Shown: positions 16,599-25,629, counted from the stretch's first letter. The stretch is DNA of 37,770 bases from Canibacter zhuwentaonis (GCF_018531125.1 NZ_JAHDSY010000012.1); one strand, 5' to 3'. Translations and numbers: made by a program. Notes: generated from the letters alone by a model not told the origin.

Positions 16599-18224
16599 TT
16601 ACTGTGATGGCGAAGCGTATCGGGGCGGTTGCGGATCGGGCGCTGCACGACGCGGTCTTCTGGGTGCGATATCGGGCGCGGGCGGAATTAGCGAAGTACC
16701 GTCGAGTTGCGGTGTTTCCTCTCGGGTAATAGGCGGGCTTGGCGCAGGGGTGTACGACTCGAGAGGGCGCGGCTCGGGTGCATATGCCGGGTGCGCTCGC
16801 GGCGCGGGCGCTGTGTTTGCTGACGTTAACGCTGTGGGTGAGGTATTAAACGTTGTTGCGTAGCCGCAGGTGCACTCTTGTGGCAGCGTTTGTTGAGCGG
16901 TTGTTGGCGTAACAGGCTTGTGTGCCGCTGAAATCAGAGGCGCTGGCGGAAGTATCGGCGTCTGCTGAGACACCGGCGGCTGAGGCGTTGTGGACACAGC
17001 TGCGGGAACTGGCGGCGCAGCTGGCACGGCAGCATCCGCCGCCGCAGGAGATCCCGCCACGGGAGTTGCCGCAGTATAGCCCGTACCTACCGATGCACTG
17101 ATGCCAGTTTGCACCGCCGGCGGCACATCCGCACCCACGGACACGCTAGCAGGATGCGGCGCGCTAAATGCGCCATCGGGCGCGGCGGCAGCCTTCGTTT
17201 CACGGTAGTTTTGCCATCCGTGCGTGTTCTTACGCTTGCGCCACACCAGTTCAATCGCGCCAATATAAACCGCGTACATAATAATATTTAAGATCGCACT
17301 GGCAATATTACCGGCGCTCTCAGACTGCTTGGTGTCGCCCGTCACACCGCTCGCGAGAATCCCAAAAACAACCAGGTTATTTACCATGTGAATCGCAATT
17401 CCAGCCTCAATGCCGCCCGTGCGAATTGTCAAAAATGTTACGGTTAAACCGAGCAGCCCCACCAAAATTAGCCCCCACAGTTCGTAGCCGTGACCGATAA
17501 CAAACAGCAGGGTTGTAATCAGGGATGGCACAATCGGGTTGCGAATCCACGCCCCAAGCATCTGTAGCATTGCTCCGCGGAAAATATACTCCTCAGCGGT
17601 CGCCTGCAGGGGCACAAGCAGTACAATAATAATCAGCGACCAAACAAGGGTGCTCGCATCAAGCGGGGTTGTGTCTTTGGTGAGCGTATCGGTTGAGGCC
17701 TCCTCAAAAATACTCTCAACAACGGTTGCGATCACCTGCGCACCAACAAAGGTGATGACCGCAATGCCGAGCGAGTATCCGAACAGACTCCAGCGGATTC
17801 GCCCTACAACCGAGAAGAAAATACCGGTCGGGTGCGCCCGGAAGGTGAGCAGCGCAAGCCAAGTAGCAGGTATCATCAGGATAATCGAGCCGAGCTGATA
17901 CGCGAGCCGCGCCGGATGGCGGGTATCAATAACGCCCAGATCGTTGGCGATTTTCTGCAGCTCTGCCGGCGACGCAGAACCGCCGGCGGCAGCAACCTGC
18001 ATCGCGAGAATGTAGGCAATGGTTGCCACAATTACCATAGCAATGTAATAGCCAATACCGATTCCCGCGATGGCAAGCGGTTTCCACCAGGCGTAGTTGT
18101 TTATGCCACGCAGTAGCCTGTGAAATGGGAGATGCTGAGACTCTGCGGGAACAGCTTTATGCGCCCAGGGGTATGTTTTTTTGGGCGCTGCGCTTTGTAA
18201 TTCTGACGTGTGATTGTGGGGCAA
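16599..18224 (-). CDS. CPBP family intramembrane metalloprotease with Pro/Ala-rich tail
   Basis: This is a membrane protease of the CaaX-processing/bacteriocin-immunity (CPBP, Abi) family. Residues 1-325 hold several hydrophobic segments and the conserved motifs EEYIFRG (EExxxR), GHGYELWG and HMVNNLVVF (HxxxN-like), which provide the metal and catalytic residues. From about residue 340 a ~200-residue cytoplasmic tail of low complexity, rich in Ala, Pro, Thr and Ser, is added, ending PPRYASPSQ. The start is TTG with GAGGG nine bases upstream, two bases after the glyS stop, so it is translationally linked to glyS. Substrates are unknown. The tail may tether partners. Confidence 0.8.
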   Translation of the reverse strand: MPHNHTSELQSAAPKKTYPWAHKAVPAESQHLPFHRLLRGINNYAWWKPLAIAGIGIGYYIAMVIVATIAYILAMQVAAAGGSASPAELQKIANDLGVIDTRHPARLAYQLGSIILMIPATWLALLTFRAHPTGIFFSVVGRIRWSLFGYSLGIAVITFVGAQVIATVVESIFEEASTDTLTKDTTPLDASTLVWSLIIIVLLVPLQATAEEYIFRGAMLQMLGAWIRNPIVPSLITTLLFVIGHGYELWGLILVGLLGLTVTFLTIRTGGIEAGIAIHMVNNLVVFGILASGVTGDTKQSESAGNIASAILNIIMYAVYIGAIELVWRKRKNTHGWQNYRETKAAAAPDGAFSAPHPASVSVGADVPPAVQTGISASVGTGYTAATPVAGSPAAADAAVPAAPPVPAAVSTTPQPPVSQQTPILPPAPLISAAHKPVTPTTAQQTLPQECTCGYATTFNTSPTALTSANTAPAPRAHPAYAPEPRPLESYTPAPSPPITREETPQLDGTSLIPPAPDIAPRRPRRAAPDPQPPRYASPSQ

Positions 18225-18226
18225 TT

Positions 18227-19606
18227 TTACGCACCCTCTAGTTTTTCTGTGAGCAGATTTACGAGCTCCGCCAGTGGCACGCGCGTCTGCTGCATACTGT
18301 CGCGCTCGCGCACGGTTACGGCGTTATCATCGAGCGAGTCAAAGTCAATTGTGACACAGAATGGCGTGCCGATTTCATCCTGGCGGCGGTAGCGCCTGCC
18401 AATAGCCCCGGCATCATCAAAATCCACATTCCATTTTTCGCGGAGCTTGCTCGCCAGTTCACGTGCGAGCGGTGACAGCTGCTCATTGCGGCTGAGCGGG
18501 AGCACAGCAACTTTAACCGGCGCAAGGCGCGGATCAAGACCCAGCACAACGCGAATCTCGGTTTTGTCCTTCGAGTTGGTGAGCTCTTCTTCGCGGTAGG
18601 CATCAACAAGAAATGCCATGAGTGACCGGGTAAGTCCCGCAGCAGGCTCGATTACATAGGGAGTCCAGCGTTCGTTTTTGGTCTGATCGAAATAACTTAG
18701 ATCTTTGCCGGATTTGCTCGCGTGAGTTGCGAGATCATAGTCGGTGCGGTTGGCAATGCCCTCCAGCTCGCCCCACTGCCCGCCGGTGAAACCAAAGCGA
18801 TACTCAATATCCACAGTGCGCTTAGAATAGTGAGACAGTTTCTCCTGTGGATGCTCATAAAAACGCAGATTGTCAGGGTTAATCCCTAGATTTGTGTACC
18901 AGCTCATGCGCTCCTGCATCCAGTATTCCAGCCACTTTTCATCTGTGCCAGGCTCAACAAAAAATTCCATTTCCATCTGCTCAAACTCGCGCGTGCGGAA
19001 AATAAAATTGCCGGGGGTAATTTCGTTGCGAAAACTCTTGCCGATCTGCCCGATTCCAAAGGGTGGTTTCATGCGAGCGGATTGCAGCACATTGGCAAAG
19101 TTCACAAAGATTCCCTGAGCAGTTTCAGGGCGCAGGTAGTGCAAGCCGCTCGCGTCATCAACGGGCCCCAAAAAGGTTTTCAAAAGCCCAGAAAATTCGC
19201 GCGGCTCGGTCCACTCACCCCGCGTGCCGCAGTTCGGGCACACAATCTCTGCTATGCTGCTAGCCTCACGTCCTTTTTTCTCAGCAAAAGCCTCGAGCAG
19301 GTGATCTTCGCGCCCGCGCTTGTGGCAACTCGTGCACTCAACCAGCGGATCACTAAAAACATCCACGTGTCCCGAGGCTTCCCACACGGCTTTGGGCAGA
19401 ATCACGCTGGAGTCAATGCCCACAACATCTTCGCGCCGCTGCACAATCGCCAACCACCACTGGCGCTTAATATTTTCTTTTAGCGCGGTTCCTAGCGGAC
19501 CGTAATCCCAGGCGGATCGCGATCCGCCATAAATCTCACCGGCTTGGTAAACAAAACCGCGCTTTTTAGCCAGGGAAACTACTTTACCTAGGTTTGACTG
19601 TGCCAA
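18227..19606 (-). CDS. glyS: Glycyl-tRNA synthetase (alpha2 type)
   Basis: This class II enzyme charges tRNA-Gly. The 459-residue product has KKRGFVYQAGEIYGG and SAWDYGPLG (motif region 1), a zinc-type C-x2-C...C-x2-C insertion (CTSCHKRG and CPNCGTRG), RPETAQGIFVNF, GKSFRNEITPGNFIFRTREFEQMEMEFF (motif 2), and the C-terminal anticodon-binding domain with PVKVAVLPL and RYRRQDEIGTPFCVTID. I place the start at the TTG at 19606 (M-AQSNLGK): GGAG lies five bases upstream and the family begins this way. The longer frame from 19624 has no ribosome site. Confidence 0.95.
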   Translation of the reverse strand: MAQSNLGKVVSLAKKRGFVYQAGEIYGGSRSAWDYGPLGTALKENIKRQWWLAIVQRREDVVGIDSSVILPKAVWEASGHVDVFSDPLVECTSCHKRGREDHLLEAFAEKKGREASSIAEIVCPNCGTRGEWTEPREFSGLLKTFLGPVDDASGLHYLRPETAQGIFVNFANVLQSARMKPPFGIGQIGKSFRNEITPGNFIFRTREFEQMEMEFFVEPGTDEKWLEYWMQERMSWYTNLGINPDNLRFYEHPQEKLSHYSKRTVDIEYRFGFTGGQWGELEGIANRTDYDLATHASKSGKDLSYFDQTKNERWTPYVIEPAAGLTRSLMAFLVDAYREEELTNSKDKTEIRVVLGLDPRLAPVKVAVLPLSRNEQLSPLARELASKLREKWNVDFDDAGAIGRRYRRQDEIGTPFCVTIDFDSLDDNAVTVRERDSMQQTRVPLAELVNLLTEKLEGA

Positions 19607-19657
19607 TTTTTCTCCGAACTGCAATAACTATAAAATCACGTTAATCTACACGTATCT

Positions 19658-20602
19658 TTATTTTATGCAGTCCACAATGTTTTCGGGTTGTTCGTCTCGC
19701 AGAAGCGCGGTGATTTGTCGGCGTAACAGCGCGTGCAGGCGCGGCATCATGCTGTCAGCATCGCCGCCGGTGTGCGGTGTGATGAGCACGTTTTCAAGCT
19801 GCCACAGCGGATGCGACTCGGGCAGCGGTTCCGGATCGATCACGTCAAGCGCGGCGCGCAGCCGGCCGGATGTGAGCTCGGCAACTAGCGCGCGGGTGTC
19901 AACAACCTTGCCGCGCGCAACGTTCACAAGCAGCGCCGCATCGGGCAGGAGCTTGAGTTTTTCAGCGTTGATCAGGTGTTCTGTGGTGGCGGTTAGAGGC
20001 ACCGTAAGAATTAAAATATCGGTGTTAATTAGAATCTCATCGAGCTGGTCTGCGCTGTAAACCTGCACGGTTTCACCGCTGGGCAGAGTCTCTGTGCGCG
20101 CGCTGTTTGCAACGCGAGTTAGTTGCACTTCAAACGGGGCGAGTCGCTCGCACACAGCCCTACCAACTCCGCCGTTACCAACAACGGTGACGCGCCGATC
20201 CGCTAGCGCCCGGGTTGTGCCCGGCTGCCAGGTGCTCTGCTCTTGTGCGCGGAAAAAAGTTTTTAGGTCGCGCTGCGCCGCTATTGCAAGCCCGACAGCA
20301 AGCTCGGCAGTCGCGGTTTCATGCACGCTCGCGGCATTCGCAAACTGCACCCCGACCGGCAGATAGTCGCTCACGCCGTCATAGCCGATTGATTGCCACT
20401 GCAGCAGTTTCGTGTTCACGCCCTCGAGCGCGCTCAAAATATTCGGTCCGTCAAGATAGGGTGCGACAACCATGTCGAACTTTGTTACGGGAGGTTCTGA
20501 TTTCATGTCCCACATATATATTGCTACCTGCTCGCGATTAAAGTGCTTAGCAAGATAATTGCAGAGCTCTACGTTTGGCACAGAAATAGTTATTTTGTTC
20601 AT
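19658..20602 (-). CDS. D-isomer-specific 2-hydroxyacid dehydrogenase
   Basis: The 314-residue NAD(P)-dependent enzyme reduces a 2-keto acid or acts in reverse. It has the dinucleotide motif VVGNGGVGRAV, the substrate Arg in LLVNVARGKVVD, the Glu in DVIDPEPLPESHPLW and the catalytic His in ITPHTGG, all in family order. The exact substrate cannot be read; glyoxylate/hydroxypyruvate or phosphoglycerate-like acids are possible. On the minus strand TAAACT (20609-20614) ends six bases before the ATG and there is no ribosome site, so the mRNA is probably leaderless. It is divergent from the lipase gene. Confidence 0.88.
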   Translation of the reverse strand: MNKITISVPNVELCNYLAKHFNREQVAIYMWDMKSEPPVTKFDMVVAPYLDGPNILSALEGVNTKLLQWQSIGYDGVSDYLPVGVQFANAASVHETATAELAVGLAIAAQRDLKTFFRAQEQSTWQPGTTRALADRRVTVVGNGGVGRAVCERLAPFEVQLTRVANSARTETLPSGETVQVYSADQLDEILINTDILILTVPLTATTEHLINAEKLKLLPDAALLVNVARGKVVDTRALVAELTSGRLRAALDVIDPEPLPESHPLWQLENVLITPHTGGDADSMMPRLHALLRRQITALLRDEQPENIVDCIK

Positions 20603-20681
20603 GCTACTAGTTTATTGCTCACAGCTGAGCAAAATTCTAAATCCCAGTTGTTTTTGTGTTGCAGATGTAAGAATATACTGT

Positions 20682-21596
20682 ATGGCGGTAACTCATCAGC
20701 GTTTTACATACACTGACAAGTACGGTGTTGTGATTCACGCACAAAAATGGTTTCCCGCAGATTTTTCTAAGAATCTAACCGGGCCAATTGCGGCGGATCC
20801 GGCTGCGGCTGTGAACAGCATTGTGGGCGCTGTGCAGCTGGTGCACGGAGTGGGTGAATATTCCGATCGCTATGGCAGGTTTGCGCGGGAACTGGCGCGC
20901 GCCGGGTTTGTTGTTTACGCGGAAGATCACCGCGGGCACGGGCGCACCGGGTTTGCGCAGCACGGAAAAAATCCGCGCAAAATAGGTAAGCTCGGCAGGG
21001 GTGGTTTGCGTGCAACAGAGGAAGCAATAACGCAGCTCACGGCGATTATTAAAAAAGAAAATCCAGATTTGCAGGTGGCGGTTTTCGCGCACTCCTGGGG
21101 TTCGCTGATGGCGCAGCGGATCATCCAGTGCCAGCCGCGACTCTGGCGTGCTGTTGTGCTGTCTGGGTCTGCTTACCGCACTGCGCGGCACATGAGAGCG
21201 GCGGATTTTAATAAATCTTTCGGTGCGAGAGACGGCATGGAGTGGCTGAGCCGCGATGCCGCAAACGGCGAGCGATTTATGAGTGACCCCTACTGTTCAA
21301 GCGTTAATATTCCTAAACAGTTTGGGGTGTTGGATGCTCTGCGGCTTTTTGGCAAGCCCAAAGCGGGGCTGGCAGCTGAGGTGCCTATTCTGATTGTTTC
21401 AGGAAGCGCCGATCGCCTGAATAGAAAATTTGGGTTACAAAAACTCGCGAGCGATTTTCGCCGCGCGGGCGTGCGTGATGTTTCGTTGCGAGTGTACGAG
21501 GGCGCACGACACGAATTATTGCATGAAACAAACAGAGACGAGTTTGTTTCAGACGTTATGACTTGGCTTACCGATCAACTAACAGAAAGCAGTTAA
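20682..21596 (+). CDS. Alpha/beta hydrolase, monoglyceride-lipase-like
   Basis: The 304-residue cytoplasmic hydrolase has the order seen in monoacylglycerol lipases/lysophospholipases: oxyanion region LVHGVGEYSDRYGRFAREL, EDHRGHGRTG, the nucleophile in FAHSWGS (Ser138), the acid in IVSGSADRLN and His in YEGARHELLHE. The ATG at 20682 fits the domain start. The longer frame from 20559 reaches into the divergent promoter region and adds an unlikely hydrophobic stretch. TATACT (20674-20679) is close to the ATG. It is followed one base later by the lipoate ligase, so they share a transcript. Confidence 0.85.
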   Translation: MAVTHQRFTYTDKYGVVIHAQKWFPADFSKNLTGPIAADPAAAVNSIVGAVQLVHGVGEYSDRYGRFARELARAGFVVYAEDHRGHGRTGFAQHGKNPRKIGKLGRGGLRATEEAITQLTAIIKKENPDLQVAVFAHSWGSLMAQRIIQCQPRLWRAVVLSGSAYRTARHMRAADFNKSFGARDGMEWLSRDAANGERFMSDPYCSSVNIPKQFGVLDALRLFGKPKAGLAAEVPILIVSGSADRLNRKFGLQKLASDFRRAGVRDVSLRVYEGARHELLHETNRDEFVSDVMTWLTDQLTESS

Positions 21597-21597
21597 A

Positions 21598-22653
21598 ATG
21601 CAGTATCACGGCGAATATAAAACCCCCGGCGGTAAACTCACCGTTTGCGACTTCTCGGTAGAGGGCGGCAAGATAGGTAATTTCCAACTGTCTGGTGATT
21701 TCTTTTTAGAACCCGATGAAACCCTTGACTTGATTAACAAAGCGGTTAATGGGCTTTCAAAAAACTCTTCTATAACCGACATCACAGACGCTGTAACCTC
21801 ACAGCTGCCGGTTGATAGCCATCTTATTGGCACCAGCCCAGCAGCTATTGGCACGGTTATTCGCCGCGCGCTAACGAGCGCTGTCAGCTGGCGTGATTAC
21901 GAGTGGGATATTATTCACGGCGAGCCGGTGCATCCGCTGGTTAATGCCGCGCTTGATGAGGTGCTCACCAATGCGGTTGCTGCGGGCGAACGTAACCCCA
22001 CCCTGCGCATTTGGGAGTCGAGCAGCCCGGCGGTGTTTATCGGCAGTTTCCAGTCTGTTAAGAACGAGATTGATATTGAGGGCGCTAAAGAGCTGGGCGC
22101 AACTGTGATCCGCCGCATCTCCGGCGGTGGCGCGATGTATATGGTGCCGGAAAACTGCATTACCTACGCGCTGCACGTGCCCGAGTCGCTCGTGCGCGGG
22201 CAGAGCTTTGAGGAGAGCTACGCCTTTTTGGACGAGTGGGTTATTGAGGCGTTTCAGCAGATGGGATTTGACGCGCGATACGTGCCGCTCAACGACATCA
22301 CCGGTCCGCAGGGTAAAATTGGTGGTGCGGCGCAAAAACGCCTCGGCAATGGCGGCGTGCTGCATCACGTGACAATCGCCTACGATATGGATGCCAAGGC
22401 GATGATGAAGGTGCTGCGGATCGGGCGCGAGAAGCTGAGCGATAAGGGCATTAAGAGCGCGCAGAAGCGGGTGGATCCGCTGCGCACGCAGACGGGCATG
22501 GCGCGCGAAGATATTATTGCGAAAATGGTGGCGGTGTTTAAGCAGCGACACGGTGGTACCGATTCTGAGCTGACAGAGACCGAGCTGCAGCGGGCAAACG
22601 AGCTGGTTAAAAACAAGTTTGATAACGACGAGTGGCGTTACAGAGTTGCCTAA
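21598..22653 (+). CDS. Lipoate-protein ligase with N-terminal accessory domain
   Basis: The catalytic domain (about residues 100-340) belongs to the BPL/LplA/LipB family: RRISGGGAMY (from Arg172) forms the adenylate loop, GKIGGAAQKR carries the ligation Lys240, and LHHVTIAYDMD follows. It should attach lipoate or octanoate to 2-oxoacid dehydrogenase E2 or GcvH lysines. Residues 1-95 look like the small accessory domain (YHGEYKTPGGKLTVCDFSVEGGKIGNFQLSGDF) that lies at the C-terminus of E. coli LplA or is a separate LplB in Thermoplasma. Here it is first. The ATG directly follows the hydrolase stop, so translation is probably coupled. Confidence 0.85.
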   Translation: MQYHGEYKTPGGKLTVCDFSVEGGKIGNFQLSGDFFLEPDETLDLINKAVNGLSKNSSITDITDAVTSQLPVDSHLIGTSPAAIGTVIRRALTSAVSWRDYEWDIIHGEPVHPLVNAALDEVLTNAVAAGERNPTLRIWESSSPAVFIGSFQSVKNEIDIEGAKELGATVIRRISGGGAMYMVPENCITYALHVPESLVRGQSFEESYAFLDEWVIEAFQQMGFDARYVPLNDITGPQGKIGGAAQKRLGNGGVLHHVTIAYDMDAKAMMKVLRIGREKLSDKGIKSAQKRVDPLRTQTGMAREDIIAKMVAVFKQRHGGTDSELTETELQRANELVKNKFDNDEWRYRVA

Positions 22654-22660
22654 TACGCGG

Positions 22661-22666
22661 TAGAAT
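22661..22666 (+). promoter_or_regulatory. -10 element of dcd, leaderless start
   Basis: TAGAAT ends six bases before the GTG of dcd. No ribosome site is present, so transcription would begin at or next to the start codon. The -35 is weak (TTACAG at 22638-22643, 17-base spacer). Confidence 0.5.
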
Positions 22667-22672
22667 AGTGCC

Positions 22673-23278
22673 GTGTTGCTTTCAGATCGTGATATTAAAG
22701 CTCAGCTAGATAGCGGGCGCATAGGGCTATTTCCGAGTTCTGCGGAGCTTGTGCAACCGTCGAGCGTTGATGTTCGCCTTGACAGGTTTTTTAGGCTGTT
22801 TGATAACCACAAATACGCTGAAATAGATCCATCAAGACAGCAGGAAGAGCTAACGCGGCTGATTGAGGCGGATCCGAGCGAGGGCTTTGTGCTGCACCCC
22901 GGCGAGTTTGTTTTGGGGTCTACTTTTGAGTTCGTCACGCTGCCTGATGATATTGCGGCGCGGCTGGAGGGTAAGAGCTCGCTGGGTCGGCTGGGGCTTT
23001 TAACGCACTCGACTGCTGGGTTCATTGATCCGGGATTTTCCGGGCATGTGACCCTGGAGCTGTCGAATGTGGCAACCCTGCCAATTAGGCTCTGGCCGGG
23101 CATGAAAATTGGGCAGCTGTGTTTTTTCCAGCTTTCGAGCGCGGCGGATCGGCCTTACGGTCGGGGCGCAACTAATTCCCGCTATCACGGGCAGCGCGGT
23201 CCCACCGCCTCTCGTTCCCACCTTAACTGGGAGGTTGCGGATGTGACTGTAACCGATGCGGGAAGCCTGGGAGCCTAG
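22673..23278 (+). CDS. dcd: dCTP deaminase, possibly bifunctional (dUMP-forming)
   Basis: The 201-residue enzyme supplies dUTP or dUMP for thymidylate synthesis. Family features: MLLSDRDIKAQLDSGRIGL start, PSSVDVRLDRFFR, FVLHPGEFVLGST, the core GKSSLGRLGLLTHSTAGFIDPGF (His112 and neighbours) and VTLELSN. The C-terminal lid carries PYG...SRYHGQRGPTASR. Actinobacterial homologues such as the M. tuberculosis enzyme combine deaminase and dUTPase steps; the close match of the core suggests the same here. GTG start. A strong terminator follows. Confidence 0.95.
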   Translation: MLLSDRDIKAQLDSGRIGLFPSSAELVQPSSVDVRLDRFFRLFDNHKYAEIDPSRQQEELTRLIEADPSEGFVLHPGEFVLGSTFEFVTLPDDIAARLEGKSSLGRLGLLTHSTAGFIDPGFSGHVTLELSNVATLPIRLWPGMKIGQLCFFQLSSAADRPYGRGATNSRYHGQRGPTASRSHLNWEVADVTVTDAGSLGA

Positions 23279-23283
23279 TTTTC

Positions 23284-23325
23284 CTGAGCGCGTGCTAGCA
23301 TAGGCTTCACGCGCTCAGCGCTTTT
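23284..23325. terminator. Terminator between dcd and the ABC exporter operon
   Basis: A perfect 11-bp stem CTGAGCGCGTG (23284-23294) / CACGCGCTCAG (23308-23318) with a 13-base loop is followed by CGCTTTT. It serves dcd; the convergent operon ends 22 bases away and could use the same stem. Confidence 0.85.
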
Positions 23326-23339
23326 GTGAGCCTTGCTTG

Positions 23340-23720
23340 TTAGCTCGTTTTGCGTGCCTTGTTGAGCTGTAGCCAGGCGTAGACCGCCAGCGCTATTAAC
23401 GCCAGGGCGGGCACGGCGGTTGCTATGCACCACAGTAGGTATATTTTGCCGGTGAAGAGCACGGATATAGCGCTGTAAACGACGAGTGCGCCGTATGCTA
23501 TCGACGACACCAACCCAAGCCTGGGCACTATATAAAGCAGCGCGATGCTCGACAGTATAAAAGACAGACAGACCGCAAAACCTGCAACGGTCACCTGCGG
23601 GATTCCGTGCCACGATTCCTGCGTCTGCGCGTAAAAAGCTAGTACGAGACTGATAAGCTGTATCGCAAACAGCGCGAGCAGCCAATTAGTTGTGTTTTTG
23701 TGTATTTTATTTATGCTCAT
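23340..23720 (-). CDS. Small integral membrane protein
   Basis: The 126-residue protein consists almost wholly of four hydrophobic helices (approx. residues 13-31, 42-64, 70-90 and 98-117) with short polar ends and a basic C-terminus (NKARKTS). No motif identifies a family. It is eight bases downstream of the ABC-2 permease in the same operon, so it may be an accessory subunit or immunity-type component of that exporter. Another frame over this DNA is not hydrophobic and looks like a shadow. Confidence 0.7.
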   Translation of the reverse strand: MSINKIHKNTTNWLLALFAIQLISLVLAFYAQTQESWHGIPQVTVAGFAVCLSFILSSIALLYIVPRLGLVSSIAYGALVVYSAISVLFTGKIYLLWCIATAVPALALIALAVYAWLQLNKARKTS

Positions 23721-23728
23721 ACCCGCGC

Positions 23729-24505
23729 CTAACCTTCCTTCTTCCAGTTCCTAAGACCCACTAGGGCGCAGTAGAGCGCTAGCGCAAATGTGAGGGCGAT
23801 TTTCCATCCGCTGCTATCTGGGAAATCTGTGCCGGTGTATGCCGCAACAAGCGCATCAAACCAGATTTTCAGCGGATTCCACTCAAGAATCTGCTGCACA
23901 ATTTTTGGCAGCGCGTCTATTGGCACGGCAGCGCCCGATCCGAAGAACATAACAAAAAACAGTGCCGTGGTTAGAGCCTGAATTGCACGTGTTCCGAGTG
24001 GGAGTGTTCCTAAGAAAAATCCGATGCAACACAAAAACGCGATTAGCCCGATATTTAACAGGATGAACATCGGTGCGATAACTTCAGGGCGCAGCCTGTG
24101 GGTAGCCCCTACAACGCTGATTATTATTCCAGAAGCTAAAACGGTTAGCGTTAGCATAGCCGAAATAATTGCCGTGGCAAAGCTAACTCCGGATAGCGGC
24201 AGCGACCGATACCGTTTATCAACCTGCCGGGCTCTAAGCTCGGCAATATATATAGACAACCCCATTAACAGGAGGTTGGCTGCAACAATTCCAAGCAGTG
24301 AAGGGAATATCAGGTCTATGAATTTAACCTGGGTTTCTGGAATTATACTATCCGCGTAAGGCACACCTACAAATATGTATATAATAAGGGGGAAAGCCAG
24401 GGAAAAGAAAACGGCAACCGGTTCTCTAAACAGCAGGAATAGCTCTTGTTTGTACCAAACTTTTAGAATTCGTATTTGAGATCCGGCTTTAGGATGCTGA
24501 GACAT
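23729..24505 (-). CDS. ABC-2 type transporter permease
   Basis: The 258-residue membrane protein has about six transmembrane segments in the ABC-2 layout: a short cytoplasmic N-terminus (YKQELFLLFREPVAVFFSLAFPLIIYIFVG), an extracellular loop, and a block of five further helices ending in a basic WKKEG tail. It should form a homodimer with the upstream ATPase and export a drug, lipid or polymer. Its start overlaps the ATPase gene by 17 bases. The substrate is unknown. Confidence 0.85.
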   Translation of the reverse strand: MSQHPKAGSQIRILKVWYKQELFLLFREPVAVFFSLAFPLIIYIFVGVPYADSIIPETQVKFIDLIFPSLLGIVAANLLLMGLSIYIAELRARQVDKRYRSLPLSGVSFATAIISAMLTLTVLASGIIISVVGATHRLRPEVIAPMFILLNIGLIAFLCCIGFFLGTLPLGTRAIQALTTALFFVMFFGSGAAVPIDALPKIVQQILEWNPLKIWFDALVAAYTGTDFPDSSGWKIALTFALALYCALVGLRNWKKEG

Positions 24506-25427
24506 TTTCGCCTCCCTGCTCAGTTGTTGGCTCTGTTATTATGGAAAACACATCTTCAAGCCGCACCGGTCCGGATAGCACATCCGCTGCCGGATCTTTT
24601 TCATCAAGCTGAGCTGTTACCCGTGCTGTTTGATCCGCGCTGCCAATAAGCACAATTGAAGATCCCGTATGAGCAAAGCGCAGACCCGAGTTTTTAACGA
24701 TTTCTACGGCGGTCGAGCTGGGCGATAACACCCTGATTCTGCGGTCGCCGCCCAGGCTTGCTAGCACGTTGGCGACGCTTCCCCGAAGCTGTATTTTACC
24801 CTGTGCCATTACTAGCAGCTCGTCGGCGAATGCTTCCGCCTCTGCCATATCGTGCGTTGAGGTGAGCACCGCGCAGCCCTTGGAGCTTAACGAGCGCACA
24901 AAATCCCAGACTAGCGCGCGACCTTCGGGGTCGATGCCGCTTGTTGGCTCGTCTAGCACGAGTAGTGAGGGGCGACCCATTGCCGCGCAAAGAATGTCTA
25001 GTCTGCGGCGCTGCCCGCCTGATAGGTTATCGACCGTCGAGTTGAGGTAAGTATCCACGCCCAGCTCTGCCGCCAGGGTTTTCCAGTCGGCGGGGTTGGA
25101 ATAGAGGCACTCAATCGACCGAATTACCTCTTTTGTTTTTATTTTAGAGGGTAAACCTGAGCTTTGCAGCTGCACGCCGGTATGGAATCTGTGCTCACCG
25201 CTCGGCTTAACCGGAATGCCCGCGATAACCGCTTTGCCGCCCGTCATGGAGCGCAAACCGGTTAGCATTTCGATTGTTGTTGTTTTGCCCGATCCGTTTG
25301 GACCGACTAAAACAGTGGTGTTTCCGGCGAGTAGTTCAAACGTTACGCCGTTAACAACATTAATTCCGTTGTATGTTTTAACTGCGTCTGTGATCGACGC
25401 AATCATTTTCTTATTGGGGGGAGGCAT
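24489..25427 (-). CDS. ABC transporter ATP-binding protein
   Basis: The exporter ATPase has Walker A GPNGSGKTTT, Q-loop QLQSSGLPSKIKT, signature LSGGQRRRLDIL, Walker B LLVLDEPTSGIDP and the H-loop TSTHDMAEAE. It also has a C-terminal extension of roughly 80 residues typical of drug- or bacteriocin-exporting CcmA/NatA-type proteins. The frame extends up to a TTG at 25457, but no ribosome site is there. The ATG at 25427 is preceded by GAGGAA, only two bases away; the start remains uncertain. It heads a three-gene operon running leftward. Confidence 0.9.
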   Translation of the reverse strand: MPPPNKKMIASITDAVKTYNGINVVNGVTFELLAGNTTVLVGPNGSGKTTTIEMLTGLRSMTGGKAVIAGIPVKPSGEHRFHTGVQLQSSGLPSKIKTKEVIRSIECLYSNPADWKTLAAELGVDTYLNSTVDNLSGGQRRRLDILCAAMGRPSLLVLDEPTSGIDPEGRALVWDFVRSLSSKGCAVLTSTHDMAEAEAFADELLVMAQGKIQLRGSVANVLASLGGDRRIRVLSPSSTAVEIVKNSGLRFAHTGSSIVLIGSADQTARVTAQLDEKDPAADVLSGPVRLEDVFSIITEPTTEQGGENVSAS

Positions 25428-25547
25428 TTCCTCATTTACCGATCTTCTGCGTCTCAAACATAGTATGCTGGAGCGAGGTGGATTTGTGTGTATGCTATGA
25501 TTTTAAAGATTATCGTCTGGTAAAAAAGTTGTCAAGCAGCCCGGTTT

Positions 25548-25585
25548 GTAACGTACAGGTAACACGTTGAATTGTTTGCTATAAT
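25548..25585 (+). promoter_or_regulatory. Promoter with GTAAC direct repeat (MtrA-like site) upstream of the CHAP hydrolase
   Basis: GTAAC occurs at 25548-25552 and 25559-25563, an 11-base period that puts both on one helix face. A TATAAT -10 box lies at 25580-25585; the normal -35 position falls on the second copy (AGGTAA). Spaced GTAAC repeats resemble sites bound by the cell-wall response regulator MtrA. The repeat and the box are seen; the regulator is inferred. Confidence 0.5.
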
Positions 25586-25629
25586 TCTTAATTACTATCT
25601 GAGTGTCAAAAACAGGAGGAGCGGAAAAG

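Noticed and set aside
23275..23685. Alternative 136-residue minus-strand frame
   Set aside because: It overlaps the four-helix membrane protein, crosses the dcd terminator and has no recognisable features.
25458..25629. Cyclic-di-AMP (ydaO) riboswitch before the CHAP gene
   Set aside because: The region between the -10 box and the start is only about 40 bases, too short for that aptamer, and its conserved parts are not visible.
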